Position numbers and translations under genes: made by a program. From JBBITI01 sp963735055 (GTDB lineage Bacteria; Chloroflexota; Dehalococcoidia; Dehalococcoidales; UBA2162): a stretch of DNA of 64,000 bases. Below the pieces are notes generated by a model that worked only from the letters and a program-made list of their open reading frames with translations, ran no database searches and was not told where the DNA came from. The stretch lies in NCBI GenBank assembly GCA_963735055.1, contig CAVTJN010000022.1, positions 27,745 to 91,744 of the forward strand. Direction: 5' to 3'. Below, one piece after another: positions 1-9,877 of the stretch. How positions within the stretch are numbered: position 1 is the first letter of the stretch; the number at the start of each line of letters is the position of its first letter.

Positions 1-222
1 ATGGGGACTTTCGAGAAGAAGGGCTCGGACGTCAGAAAACACGTCGAAGAGATCAAGTATTTTCAATCAGGGACGTTGTCTGGCACTCAGAAGGCCACAA
101 CGACTACCTTCACCTCTCTTGACTGGGAGGGTGTGGGGACCGGCCAGGAGCCAATCCTTAAACTGGTGTTCGAGACCATCGCCAGCGAAGATGCCGGCTC
201 GGCATCATCCGGCGGTATGTAA
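1..222 (+). CDS. Hypothetical protein, possibly 5'-truncated
   Basis: A 73-residue reading frame that begins at the first base of the window, so its true start may lie upstream. It is hydrophilic, has a charged N-terminal half (many K, E, D) and ends in a short Ser/Gly/Ala tail. I see no signal peptide, membrane segment or known motif. It lies 68 bases before the anchored Fn3 protein on the same strand and could be the end of a gene in the same transcript. I do not recognise it. Confidence 0.4.
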   Translation: MGTFEKKGSDVRKHVEEIKYFQSGTLSGTQKATTTTFTSLDWEGVGTGQEPILKLVFETIASEDAGSASSGGM

Positions 223-290
223 CCCATCTTCGTTCCCGCCTTATTTCTCAGAATCAGCCCTATCCATAGTGACGTCGTTTAGGTGAGAGA

Positions 291-1991
291 ATGAGCAACA
301 AGCAAAAAGCAATGCCCGGGGATAGATTCGGCAGACGAGATCGGGAGCGATCGCGGGGCCAGGGAGGTCGGAGGCGCACTCTCTTTGTTGTCCTTTCAAT
401 CGTTTTGGTCATCGCCGCTGTTGCCGGAACGATTGTTTACATGAACACCCGGGGCAAACCCGCCGAGGCGTCGTCCGGTTTCACCATCTCAGGGACGGTC
501 AGCTATGACGGACCTCAGCCATCCGGAAGAATCTACATACAGGTAGTGGACAGTAGCGGAGGATACAACGGCCTGGGAACAAGTGTCGCATCGCCGCGCC
601 CGTACACAATCCGTAATGTCCCCGATGGAACTTACGTTCTCAATGCATGGATGGATAATAGCCACCCGGAAAGTGGTGTTCCAAACGCGTTGTCTCCCAA
701 GGGAACCATAACGGTAGGAGTCAACAAAGGGAATGTTACCGGACAAAATATCGTTGTTGCCGACCCGTCTCAGAATCCCGCCCCGGCCCCTCCGGCAACC
801 GTAGGAGTTGCTCCGGGTAATGGGTCAGCGCTAGTCCAATGGAGTGCCCCACAAGATAGCAGCGGCAACGTACTTGCCCAGTCTTACAACGTCTATTTTA
901 GCGACTCAAGCTCGGTCAGCCCGCAAACCGGCGCCAAGAAGACGGTCCAGGCAGCTAATACTATCTTCATCAGCGGGCTAACCGACGGAACCACTTATTA
1001 TTTCGTGGTGACGTCAGTTCTGGGAGGGGTTGAAAGCTCAGCATCTGCGCCTGCGGCTTCGGCAACTATAGGCGCAACTACCGGTTCAAACACCATTTCG
1101 GGAGCTATCTCATTCCCGGTAACGGCCACCGGGCCAATGTATGTAGGAGCATCCGGCCAGAACGGTATCTTCTTTCAGCGTGTTACCAAACCGGTAAGCC
1201 CTCAATCATACGTCGTTGCCGGCGTGCCTACCGGCGCCTATGTCAGTTTTGCCATTATTGATATGAACAACAACGGCGTAATAGACACCGGCGACCTCAA
1301 CAAAACTAATTATACGCCCAGCGGCGGCAACACGGTCATCTCTGTTGGCGGCGACATAGCAGGAATGGAAGAGACTCTCTCAGCCACCAATGTATTGACC
1401 CGGGTGACGACCATGCACGTGGGCTCCGCGGATTCGCCCGGCGAAGATGCCTACAGCATGCAGTTTGAAGTTGGCGGCAACTTGAAACTGCCAATAAACG
1501 TGGAACTCGGTGGGGGGCCGAATATTCCAGGTACCACGGATATGGGCGGCAGTTATAACTATTATCATCTATTCTATAGAATTAGAGGCAAGCCGACTGT
1601 GGGAGATTCATATGTGTTTGCGATCAAGTACTCAGATGGGACGTCAGAGAGAGTGAGAGTGTCGGTGACCGCGGTGCTTGACAGTTTTGCACAGAATCTG
1701 ACCACCAGTGGGGAGGATCGAACCATACCAACATTCAATTGGTCCGCGCCGGCCACACCACCGCCTGATTACACTTACCTTATCCAGTTGGGGCAAAGAA
1801 CTGTTGGCCGGGAGTGGTCGTACCCGCTGAGCGGAAACGGAATGCCGTCTTCGCAGACCTCGGTCCTGTATAACGTGGATGGGAGTGCCAGCCTGACGTC
1901 TCTTCAGAGAGGGACAGCATATGATTGGATAATTATCGTCGTAGATTCAGACGGTAACCAGGCAGTGTATTCAACCACCTATACCCCGTAA
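291..1991 (+). CDS. Membrane-anchored extracellular protein with fibronectin type III domain
   Basis: A 566-residue protein with a basic N-terminus (many R/K in residues 1-30), one membrane segment at about 30-50 and a long outside portion: a type II anchored surface protein. Residues about 60-150 form a carboxypeptidase-regulatory-like beta domain (the pattern GTYVLNAWMD fits). About 160-260 is a fibronectin type III domain, with the W of VQWSAP and the paired Y/V strands. Around residue 324-335 is a calcium-loop-like DMNNNGVIDTGD. A second W-S-A-P strand near residue 484 suggests another Fn3-like fold at the C-terminus. The start follows a GGTGAGAGA ribosome site. Function is probably surface binding or adhesion; no catalytic motif is seen. 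Confidence 0.75.
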   Translation: MSNKQKAMPGDRFGRRDRERSRGQGGRRRTLFVVLSIVLVIAAVAGTIVYMNTRGKPAEASSGFTISGTVSYDGPQPSGRIYIQVVDSSGGYNGLGTSVASPRPYTIRNVPDGTYVLNAWMDNSHPESGVPNALSPKGTITVGVNKGNVTGQNIVVADPSQNPAPAPPATVGVAPGNGSALVQWSAPQDSSGNVLAQSYNVYFSDSSSVSPQTGAKKTVQAANTIFISGLTDGTTYYFVVTSVLGGVESSASAPAASATIGATTGSNTISGAISFPVTATGPMYVGASGQNGIFFQRVTKPVSPQSYVVAGVPTGAYVSFAIIDMNNNGVIDTGDLNKTNYTPSGGNTVISVGGDIAGMEETLSATNVLTRVTTMHVGSADSPGEDAYSMQFEVGGNLKLPINVELGGGPNIPGTTDMGGSYNYYHLFYRIRGKPTVGDSYVFAIKYSDGTSERVRVSVTAVLDSFAQNLTTSGEDRTIPTFNWSAPATPPPDYTYLIQLGQRTVGREWSYPLSGNGMPSSQTSVLYNVDGSASLTSLQRGTAYDWIIIVVDSDGNQAVYSTTYTP

Positions 1992-2038
1992 TCGGGCAGA
2001 CGATCAGATGCCAAGCGGTCTTCAGAGATTAGCCGAAA

Positions 2039-3494
2039 TCACTGCCTGACGATGTATACATGACTACGCGCCTGCAACAGGTCGGGGTTGGCGCAGTCGG
2101 TCCGGCTGTACACTATGGATATCCCGTTTCTTCTCAGCAAGGCAGTATCGGCGCCGCCGTTTTCCAGGAACTCGTAGGCCGCGGGCGCATTCCCGTCCGG
2201 CGTCTCGCCGGTCAGTGAGAATACCGCCTTCCCGGTAAGGCCCACGAACGCCATGCCCTGCCACAGGGTCGAGGAGCGCCTTTCCGTACCCGTCGCCCAG
2301 GTTCGCTCTGATCCAGGTAAAGGCGCGGTAGTCTCCGCTGTCCAACATTTGGTAATACGGCTGGTGGAGGCGGGCGGGGATCGTCACGAACAGCGTCACG
2401 GCCACCAGCGCGAGAGTGACGAGGGGCCTCAGGGAAGTGGACAATCGAAGTCGTCCGGGAGAGTCGCCAATCCCCGATCTCCAGCCCCAAGCCCCGACCA
2501 CTCCCAGCCCCGCCCCGGCCAGGATGCTCACCATCAGCATCGCCAACCTGCAGGCCCACGCTGGTAGACGATTTCCGCTCCAAAGTGCAGCGAAAAGAAG
2601 ACGGCCAGGAGGCCCAGCGAGGCCACAGCGCCCAGGACCAGACCGTAGTCCGTCCGCTTCCCTTTCCACGCCAGACCGACGACTCCGACCAAGGCAGAGC
2701 AGAATGGTGACGTAGCCAAGGGTGGGGATGACCGAGGGGAGGTCGACAAAGGGGCTGGTTGACTGCGGTACGAACAGTCTCTTCACCATCGGCACGGCGA
2801 TGCGGTATATCACCGGGAAGAGGGCGACGAAGGGCAGTAGGACGGCCAGTGCCATGCCCAGGCTGTGTCGCGGGCTGCCTTTCAGGTTCAGCAGAATGTA
2901 GGGCGCCAGTATGACGATCAACACGGCGGCGGTTGGCGGGTGGATAGCGGCGGGAGCGACCACAAGGGCTGACAGGACCGGATAAGACCACCGGCTGCGG
3001 AAGTTGAAGGCGACAAAAAGCGCCAGCGGAATGAACAGCATCGCCAGGGAGATCGGCACCAGGAAGGCCGGCCCCAGGATGCCCACAGTGGTGGGGAGGA
3101 GGGAGGCGAAAAAAGCCGCCTGCCAGCCAAAGCCCTGCCGACCGGCCAGTATGAAGACCGATAGGACCGTGATCATGTAGACGATGCCCGGGAAATAGCG
3201 GAAGATCACCAGCCAGTCGAGGCCGGTAACCTCCTTGAAAGCGCCCCAGAAGATGTGAGTTCCCAGTTCGCCCATCTGATTCCAAGTCAGGTCGTCTCCG
3301 CCGTAGATGGGGTTGGTGAGCTGGGCAGTGCTGGCTTTTTCCATGAGTGCGTTGGTGAATACCATCACCTGCCACTCATCGAGGTGGACGGGATAGGCAT
3401 AGTTGCGGTGGGGGATGTAGGCGATGAAGAAGGCCAGCGCCAGTATCGGAACGAGCAGCAGATAACGGACCCTGGCTACCAGTGGTGTTCGCAA
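2039..3494 (-). pseudogene. Frameshifted polytopic membrane protein, GT-C glycosyltransferase-like
   Basis: The N-terminal 260 residues are intact. A first membrane helix is followed by an HLDEWQ segment, the acidic loop-1 signature seen in GT-C (PMT/ArnT-type) glycosyltransferases, then several hydrophobic helices. The frame is lost near 2700 (the helix beginning SALVGVVGLAW is in another frame at 2534-2749), recovered near 2545, and lost again near 2260. There the real C-terminus (MAFVGLTGKAVFSL and onward, ending at 2039) moves to a third frame. At least three single-base indels are therefore needed to read the whole protein, about 480 residues. It is either a pseudogene or a run of assembly errors. 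Neighbouring genes point to polysaccharide or glycan assembly. Confidence 0.6.
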
Positions 3495-3652
3495 AGTTTT
3501 GTCATCCGAATGGCAACTGCTATAATACGCTGCATACTAGCACAGCTTCTCCCGTGCGGCTCAAAGGGATGCATCCCGGACGCCACAAGCGAGGCGCTGC
3601 CGGCATCTTGAAACGAAGGACGCGCTGAAAATAGAATGAATCGGGTCGGCAG

Positions 3653-4535
3653 TTGAAGATCAGACTGGGCAACGGGCTGTGGCTGGCCAACGTCCTTGGC
3701 TGGCTGCTGATAATCGTCATCGTCCTCTTCCCGGAGAATCCCGTCCGTATCGTTCTGGGGGTCCCGTTCGTTCTCTTCTTTCCCGGATATGCGCTGATCA
3801 CCGCCCTTGTCCCGCGGAAGACGGGAATGAGCGGCATCGAGCGGGTGGCGCTTAGCTTCGGGCTGAGCATCGCCCTGGTGATACTGATCGGTCTCGCCCT
3901 CAATTACACGCCGTTCGGGATAAGGCTCGTCCCGATTCTGTCTTCCATGGCAGTCAGTCTTGCTCGCCCTGACCGTCGTGGCCTGGTACAGGGTACGGAA
4001 GGTGTCTGAAGACGAGCGTTTCTCTATTTCGTTCAGCCCGTCCCCGCGGGGGATGTGGAGCGGACGGCCGATCGACAAAGCGCTGTCCCTGATCCTGGTG
4101 CTGGCCATACTGGCGAGCGTGGGGGCGATTGCCTACACCATCGCCAAACCCAAGCCGGGCGAGGAATTCACCGAATTCTACATCCTGGGGCCGGGCGGAA
4201 AGGCCGAGGACTATCCCTCCGAGGTGCCGGTTGGCGCCAAGGCTATCGTGACCGGCGGCATAGTCAACCACCGAAGGAATTCCGCGACCTACGTCATTGA
4301 AGTGCTGGTGGCCGGGACCAGGAATGGCGAGGTCGGTCCGGTTGCACTGGAACCCGGAGAGAAGTGGGAGGGTGAAGTAGGCTTCACGCCTCAAACTGTC
4401 GGGGTGGACCAGAAGGTCGAGTTTGTTCTGCAAGAGACCCCGCAGGTGGAGGCCACCCCCCAGTCGCTGCATCTCTGGGTTAATGTGGCCGGTAGACAGG
4501 GCCCGGCGCCTCTCACCCGAGAGTCGCTGGTGTGA
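3653..4535 (+). pseudogene. DUF1616 membrane protein, one frameshift
   Basis: Two overlapping frames join into one DUF1616 (PF07760-type) protein. The first, from a TTG at 3653, has four hydrophobic stretches with the family's GVPFVLFFPGYAL and later RLVPIL. The second, from about 3960, continues with VVAWYRVRK, another helix and a soluble C-terminal domain with beta strands. The switch lies at about 3955-3962, next to AGTCTTGCTCG. Joined length is about 290 residues, normal for the family, whose function is unknown but which often sits in archaeal and Chloroflexota surface-glycan loci. It converges on the ligase-like gene on the minus strand, and the two 3' ends overlap by about 20 bases. 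Confidence 0.65.
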
Positions 4536-5746
4536 CACCACCAGCAGCGCCGCCCAGACCCAGAGCAAGGGCACGCTCATGTAGATGTAACCGACAGCCT
4601 CAATCACCGTCACCGTGGTCGTCACGTCATACATAGCCATTGCGGCCCCGGCGACAAAGGCTCCGATCATGCCTATTCCGATCCCGTGCCACGGGTCTTG
4701 CCGCGACGACGCCAGCATCCTGCTCGAGAGTCGAACGAAGACGACGACCGCCGCCACCAGTGCCAGGACTCCGAGCAGGCCGGTATCAGCGTGAAGCTGC
4801 AGGTAGGTATTGTGGACGTGGATATGACCTCCTGCTGAACTGCCGGTTGTACAATTCAGCCCAGCTCCCCAGGCCTAAGCCGGTAATCACGCGTTGACCG
4901 CTTAGCAGGTGCACTGTATTGGTCCAATACACCACTCTGGCGGCCAGGGAACTCGTCGAAAAGACCTGTCCCAGCCACGGAATCCGGTCATACCACAGCA
5001 CTGCCGCGGCTCCCGCAATACCCGCCGCAGGGACGACGACCCAGGCCATCCACCTTCGCCATAGGACCAGCGCCACCGCCACCCCGCATGCCGCCGCAAT
5101 CCAGCCGCCGCCGCTGGCGCTCATAATGAGCATCCAGAGGAAGGCCAGACCCAACGACAGTGCCAACACGCGCAGCCGCCCGCGGTCATTGAAGACTGCC
5201 ACACCAAACAATGCCGGTATAACCACAGCCAGCAGCGCGCCGAGGCTGTTGAACTGAAGCACCTGACCGCCGGTCTTGGGGAGCCCTTCGAAAGAGCTTG
5301 AAGAACCAGGAGTTGAAAGACACGATCCTCTGGCTGCCTTCGGAGAAGAACCATATCCCCAGCACCAGCGTTATGAGGCAGATGACGCCGCCCACCCAAA
5401 GCCAGTACCGGTTTCCCCTGTTGCTGTTGCTGACAAGTCCGTAATAGATTAGTATCGAGGCCAGCGTGGAACCGAGGGCCCCGATGGCCACCGCCTTATT
5501 CGAAGCCACCAGCAGCCCAACCAGCATCCCCAGGATGAAGATCAGGATGGGGATATCGAACGGCGTCCGGGGAATGAGGCGGCGGGTCAGCCAGAAGCGA
5601 ATCCCCAACGGCGCGATAGCGATAACCAAGCTGAGCCAGAGGAGTGGAGAATTGAACAGCACCGAAAAATAAACGGGCACGGCGAATACGGGCTGGATTG
5701 CCAGCACGCCGTCTGCCGCGTTCCTCAGCACGCTATGCGGCGCCAT
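4513..5746 (-). pseudogene. O-antigen ligase/Wzy-like polytopic protein, copy A, frameshifted
   Basis: Recognised by comparison with copy B at the right end of the window, which is intact as far as it runs. Shared blocks in order: IQPVFAVPVYFSVL, LTRRLIPRTPFD, RYWLWVGGVIC, VLQFNSLG, CASGGGW/SASGGGW, WRRWMAWVVVPAAGIAG, HVHNTYLQL, and finally TTTVTV. The last portion (HVHNTYLQL with its conserved His) matches the Wzy_C/O-antigen ligase domain of polysaccharide ligases and polymerases. The frame changes near 5285 and near 4835. The C-terminal stop is uncertain: one frame reaches a TGA at 4513-4515, another runs through the antisense of the DUF1616 gene. The probable start is the Met at 5746. Confidence 0.65.
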
Positions 5747-5787
5747 CGCCTTGCCATCCGTTTCGGGCCGGCCGGACGCCGACGTTG

Positions 5788-6174
5788 TCAACAATAAGGG
5801 ACTCGCTTCACGCCACTCTCCTTGGTCAGCGTCCGGCAAAAGAAACCGTTCAGACACCCCACGTGCTCAACGGGATACTCCCGGAGGGGCTGGCTGTGTG
5901 CGGCCGAATCGACGTTCCACGTCTCGTTCGCTGGGTCGCGTAACACCTTGAAAAGCTCCAATGCCTCCTCCCACGAGACGACGTTATCGTTCTCTTCGTG
6001 AATCAACAGAGTATCACTCTCAATGTCGGGAACGACTGTCACCGGATCCGTTGCCACAGAACCCGCCGTCGCGGCAACGGCTTTCTTCTTCATCTTCCCC
6101 TTGCCGACAGAATGCAGACGATCATACCTGGTTTCGCGTCCTGTGACAAACGCCGCTTTGCAGGATATCACCAC
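5788..6174 (-). pseudogene. C-terminal fragment of an alpha/beta hydrolase, copy A
   Basis: Only the last ~75 residues resemble a protein family. They match the C-terminal end of the alpha/beta hydrolase at 57741-58634 at corresponding positions: PDIESDTLLIHEENDNVVSW against PRIERPIFFIHEQDDNTVSW, then NETWNVDS/NEIWEVNS, then the catalytic-His region AHSQ/EHSQ and YPVEHV/YPVEYV. The nucleophile half is missing, so it cannot be an active enzyme. It directly precedes the copy A ligase-like gene, the same order as in the right-end copy. It is most simply a remnant of a duplicated two-gene module. Confidence 0.6.
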
Positions 6175-6579
6175 CGGAATCGGCGGTCTTCTCCTGCAAT
6201 CTTCGAAATTGTCAGCCGCGGTGACTGCTGATAGCTCCTGACCCGGGCAATCCGGTTACTTTGGAGAGAAACCTAAGGCATTGTTGCCGCACGGTGACCT
6301 CAAACAAGACAAAATACGTGTATATTGCGCGCCACAATCGAGCCTGGTAGCGCCATCTGGGGTCCTGATCGGATATAACTGGATACCCCAGCTTCGGATT
6401 TTGGCACTTATCTGTGCGCTAACACGACAATGGAACGACTACTACGGGCGACCGTTAACAGGCTTGACGGGCAGTATTGCGGTTGGCCGGCGACGGTAGA
6501 ATGCCGGTTCCGGCACGGACAGAGGATAACTCGCGCGCAATCCCAGGTTAATGGCTTGTGCGACTTGCCCAAGATGCAT
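6175..6579. other. Intergenic stretch without a supported gene
   Basis: 405 bases between the hydrolase fragment and the island's 300-residue gene. Only short overlapping frames with no family resemblance are present. I see no tRNA, clear terminator or copy of the tRNA-Phe 3' end that would mark the left edge of the island. The junction between island and core DNA probably lies here or just to the left. Confidence 0.4.
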
Positions 6580-7482
6580 TTACGCCAGCGTTGGCGGCAT
6601 TGGCGGCCCAGGCGGCGGAACCTTCCCGACGTCTTTCAGGGGGTGGACTCTGTCCTGGAACCGGCGTACCATCTCGGCGCCCTTCAGGTCGCCTTTCGCC
6701 AGCAAGTCCTGATAGATCTTCTCGCGGGATTGCTCCGGAGTCAGCCCTTCGCCCATAAGACTGGCGATCCGAAGCCAATAGAATATTTCCGCATTCCTCT
6801 TGGCTGACGAAACTCCATACCGCAGGATGGCGTTGCGTTCTTCTTCCGAAAGGGTGTCTGGTTTGACCCGCCCGGCTCGTTCGTTTTCGGCATCTGCCTC
6901 AAGCACCTTGTGCATAATCTCCAGGTCGAGATTGTCGTCCCGGATATCGGCGTCCTCCTGTTCGCGGTTCTTCTGGTTCTCCTGCATCCAGCGCTGAAAG
7001 GCGAAGCAGACATCCTCAACTGCGCCCCCCTTCTTCGTGAGATGATCTGCAATCAGCACGGCCACCTCCAGCGCCACGTGCCGCTTGTGATCGGCCGCCT
7101 GATGTGCCGGGGCATATATCTTACCGGTGATCAGCCGGTTCAGCCCGTGAGGTTGGGAATGGATGATCTCAAGCTGTTCCTTAGTAATACCCCAGGCTTT
7201 GGCAAACAACTCCAGGTTCGCGTCGCGATTGGGGTTCGCCTGGGCAAACAGATGTCTGGCGAAGGAATATCCCTCCCGGTGAACCGGTTCCTGCCGCCAC
7301 TGCAGGTAGTAGCGGCGGACGGTTTCCGGCGTAACCTCCACCACTCCCACGATCTCATCGAGGGGGACCTGATCGAAGAACATCTTGAAGCACCGGCGGC
7401 GCGCCGACCGCCCCTGTTCATCCCGCTTCACCGGATACCTACGGCCGGCTTTCCTGATTCGAAACACTCTCGGTAGTCTCAT
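6580..7482 (-). CDS. Island protein with N-terminal helix-turn-helix-like segment, function unknown
   Basis: A 300-residue soluble protein. The start at 7482 is supported by a GGAGGGG ribosome site about 10 bases upstream. Residues about 1-60 are strongly basic and contain VPLDEIVGVVEVTPETVRRYY, an organisation typical of a recogniser-helix HTH of the resolvase/phage-regulator type. The middle is acidic and helical (NQKNREQEDADIRDDN). The C-terminus is rich in charged helices and ends in a proline tail (PPPGPPMPP). It is the third gene of a minus-strand cluster with an AAA+ ATPase and another unknown protein. DNA binding is likely; a role as regulator or target-recognition subunit of the ATPase is inference only. 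Confidence 0.65.
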   Translation of the reverse strand: MRLPRVFRIRKAGRRYPVKRDEQGRSARRRCFKMFFDQVPLDEIVGVVEVTPETVRRYYLQWRQEPVHREGYSFARHLFAQANPNRDANLELFAKAWGITKEQLEIIHSQPHGLNRLITGKIYAPAHQAADHKRHVALEVAVLIADHLTKKGGAVEDVCFAFQRWMQENQKNREQEDADIRDDNLDLEIMHKVLEADAENERAGRVKPDTLSEEERNAILRYGVSSAKRNAEIFYWLRIASLMGEGLTPEQSREKIYQDLLAKGDLKGAEMVRRFQDRVHPLKDVGKVPPPGPPMPPTLA

Positions 7483-7707
7483 ACTGTCTTCCCCTCCCAG
7501 CGCTGAGTCTACTACGGTGGTTCTGGCGGCAGTTCCGGCGACAGTCCTGGTAGGACGCCGACGCCGCGTGGAATTCCTGGTCGCTTCACGGTCCGGTCGC
7601 CGGTCGCGATATCGGACCGAAGCGAAACGGGAAGCGAAAGAGGGCCAACGCCGGCGGTCAAAACGTTTCCGTCTGAACTGTCAAACGGGGCGCCGTTCGA
7701 TCGAGGC

Positions 7708-9039
7708 TCACTGCAGGGTATCGGAGCGGCTTCGATGATTCGCGGTGCTGAAGCCGACGCTCCGGTCTGCCCTGCACTTCAACTCCGAGATGACGGCGTC
7801 CACGTCCGCCCTGGTAAACGCCGCGCTCCGCGTGGCGTCATCGCCGTCATTCCCGTTGATGACCAGGCCGAACACCGCTTCCTGGACCTGGGCCGGGGAC
7901 AGGCCCTCGGTTCGGCTCACCAGGTACTCCTTCACCTCCGGGTCCAGGTGGATCTTCCCGGACAGCAGTTCGATCTGGTCCGCCCGCAGGTCCGCCGAGG
8001 GCGGCGGGATGGTGATCACCCGGTCAAAACGGGCCGGTCTCTTCCGTAGCGCCGCATCCAGCGTTTCCACGAGATTGGTGGTGGCCACGGTCACAATCTG
8101 GCTCTTTTCGTAGATACCGTCCATCTCATCCAGCAGCGACACCAGTTGCGGCGTGCCGTGGTACATCCCCCACCGCTCCTGTCCGATCGAGTCGATATCC
8201 TCAATGAATACGATGCTTGGGGCCAGGTCCTGGGCCACCTGGTACAGTTCGCTGAAGTATCCGGCATCGACGATACCGGCGGCGCTGCTAAGCAGGCGGG
8301 TCACGCCCGCCGCCTCCGTCATCAGCGCCTTACAGATGACCGTCTTCCCGGTGCCCGGGTCCCCGGCCAGGATGATGCCCCGCTTGGTCGGAATACCGTA
8401 CCTAGGCCACTCTTCGAGGTTGTTGAGAAAGCCGACCGTGTTCCGGCGAATCGTCCCTTTGAGGGCTGGATCGAGAATGATTGAATCCCAGGTGCGCCGC
8501 ACCGGGGGCACAAACTCGATTCCAGCAGGGGTCAGGGCGATGATCTTGCCGCGATAGAAGTTGTGCTGCGTGCCGTACTCTTCAATCGCCTGGACCAGCT
8601 GTTTGACGACCCCTTCCATGGCCGCCGGCGCTTCGACCTGTACGTCATCACTCGGCGCGCGCCGGCCGATATCAACGGTGACGATGAGTCTCGCCGCCTC
8701 CCGCTCCACGACCGTCTGGCCGCTGGCGAGGCAGCTTTCGTGTTCATCAATGTCGGTTACGATGTCTCGGTACAGCGGCTGGCGGTGGGAATAGCCAAAT
8801 ACCGCCAGGACATTCCAGCCCTGTTCGGCGAGGCAGTGTTTGGCCGCCCAGGCAGCCAGATCGCTGTAAAACCAATCCAGCCTCAGGCCGGCAACGGCCC
8901 GCGGCCCCGGGCAGACAAGTGAGCTGACCTGATCCTCGTTCTTCCGGCTCAAACGTGCGTGTCGGTCCCCATCTTCCCCGTCCGCATCCAAGCCACGGGT
9001 CGCAAATTCAAACATGCCGATCCAGTCCCGGTCATTCAT
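7708..9039 (-). CDS. AAA+ ATPase of the island cassette
   Basis: A 443-residue protein when started at 9039, where AAGGAGG lies 9 bases upstream; a longer frame to 9120 has no such site. Residues 1-200 are an unfamiliar N-terminal domain (WFYSDLAAWAAKHCLAEQGWNV). The AAA module follows: Walker A GDPGTGKT at about 223, Walker B IVFIEDID at about 275, sensor 1 VATTN, then the second region of homology with RFDR at about 335. The SRH reads ALRKRPARFDR rather than the usual ALLRPGRFDR, with a second Arg retained. This is the classic-clade (Vps4/FtsH/proteasomal-like) architecture, but no protease or known adaptor domain is attached. It probably remodels a protein or protein-DNA complex for the cassette. 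Confidence 0.8.
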   Translation of the reverse strand: MNDRDWIGMFEFATRGLDADGEDGDRHARLSRKNEDQVSSLVCPGPRAVAGLRLDWFYSDLAAWAAKHCLAEQGWNVLAVFGYSHRQPLYRDIVTDIDEHESCLASGQTVVEREAARLIVTVDIGRRAPSDDVQVEAPAAMEGVVKQLVQAIEEYGTQHNFYRGKIIALTPAGIEFVPPVRRTWDSIILDPALKGTIRRNTVGFLNNLEEWPRYGIPTKRGIILAGDPGTGKTVICKALMTEAAGVTRLLSSAAGIVDAGYFSELYQVAQDLAPSIVFIEDIDSIGQERWGMYHGTPQLVSLLDEMDGIYEKSQIVTVATTNLVETLDAALRKRPARFDRVITIPPPSADLRADQIELLSGKIHLDPEVKEYLVSRTEGLSPAQVQEAVFGLVINGNDGDDATRSAAFTRADVDAVISELKCRADRSVGFSTANHRSRSDTLQ

Positions 9040-9179
9040 AGTCTCCCACCTCCTTACGCCAATGTGAACGACCAAAAGGGTTGCTGAGACGGCATTGCTG
9101 AGACTTGCCCACCGGGTCACCGTTACCCGGCATCGTTCCGCCCCGGCTCACTCGTCGAAAGACTGGGGTGATCGCCCCC

Positions 9180-9734
9180 CTAGGCTTCGGCGCTGGCCGA
9201 GCTGACATTCGGCGCAGGACCAAGCAGTGGTTCGATCAGCTCAAACCAAAGCCCCCCGAAAACGGACCATCTTTCGATGGCGTTGTGCGCCGTGTCGATC
9301 TGAAAGAAGACGAATGCCGCGTCCCGGTACCCTTCCACGCGGTTGAAGTTCCAGCCCCCCTCCCACGTCTCGCTACCCATAAGCCGGTGCTTGGTGTACA
9401 TCCCGTGCTGCTTCAAATAGTCGAGGGTGGGCGTCTGCCCCTGCTCCCAGCACCGCCGGAAGTAGTCCAGCACGTCGGGCGGGAACAGCGCCCTCACCCG
9501 GGGCACGACCACCCGTACGAGAATAGCCTCGATGCCCGGGTCCACCATGAGGTCCTGGTTGATCCGGCTGTAGTTCGGGTTACCACCCTCGGAGTAGCCC
9601 GGGAGCAGGCCAATCGCCTTGAGCTCCTGAATCCGCTTCTTCTTGGTCCTTTGTTTGAGGACACTCCACATAAAGGGGTCGGCATTGAGGAAAAATCGCC
9701 GCAGGGTGTCCCGGGTCTCTCTGGGCAGCTTCAT
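9180..9734 (-). CDS. Conserved-looking hypothetical protein, first gene of the island cassette
   Basis: 184 residues when started at the Met at 9734, preceded by GGGGGAGGAATACC. An upstream in-frame Met at 9806 lies inside the promoter and is rejected. The protein is soluble and rich in aromatic and Arg residues (KQRTKKKRIQ; LDYFRRCWEQ; WNFNRVEGYRDAAFVFFQ). It has no signal peptide or membrane segment, and I do not recognise the family. It leads the minus-strand series followed by the AAA+ ATPase and the HTH-like protein, with 140 and 225 base gaps, so a shared transcript from the promoter at 9795-9823 is plausible. Confidence 0.6.
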   Translation of the reverse strand: MKLPRETRDTLRRFFLNADPFMWSVLKQRTKKKRIQELKAIGLLPGYSEGGNPNYSRINQDLMVDPGIEAILVRVVVPRVRALFPPDVLDYFRRCWEQGQTPTLDYLKQHGMYTKHRLMGSETWEGGWNFNRVEGYRDAAFVFFQIDTAHNAIERWSVFGGLWFELIEPLLGPAPNVSSASAEA

Positions 9735-9794
9735 GGTATTCCTCCCCCGGCGGGTCCAAGGATCATCCCGCCGCAAGCAGTTTTCTACATAGTT

Positions 9795-9823
9795 ATAGTA
9801 CACCATAAGTGTCCGTTTAACAA
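9795..9823 (-). promoter_or_regulatory. Sigma-70-type promoter of the island cassette
   Basis: On the minus strand, -35 TTGTTA (9818-9823) and -10 TACTAT (9795-9800) are separated by 17 bases. It would give a leader of about 55 bases before the Met at 9734 and rules out the longer frame of that gene. Confidence 0.5.
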
Positions 9824-9852
9824 GATAAAAGATATGAAAAAATTGGCCATGA

Positions 9853-9861
9853 TGGTATAAT
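9853..9861 (+). promoter_or_regulatory. Extended -10 promoter facing the integrase side
   Basis: TGGTATAAT on the plus strand: a perfect TATAAT with the TGn extension. No good -35 is seen. It sits 180 bases before the GTG of the 54-residue ORF and is divergent from the cassette promoter. The transcript would begin with the palindrome-rich leader. Confidence 0.5.
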
Positions 9862-9877
9862 GTCAGCTGGTGGAGGA

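Noticed and set aside
9735..9806. N-terminal extension of the first island gene
   Set aside because: It would overlap the -10 of the only good promoter, and the Met at 9734 has a strong ribosome site.
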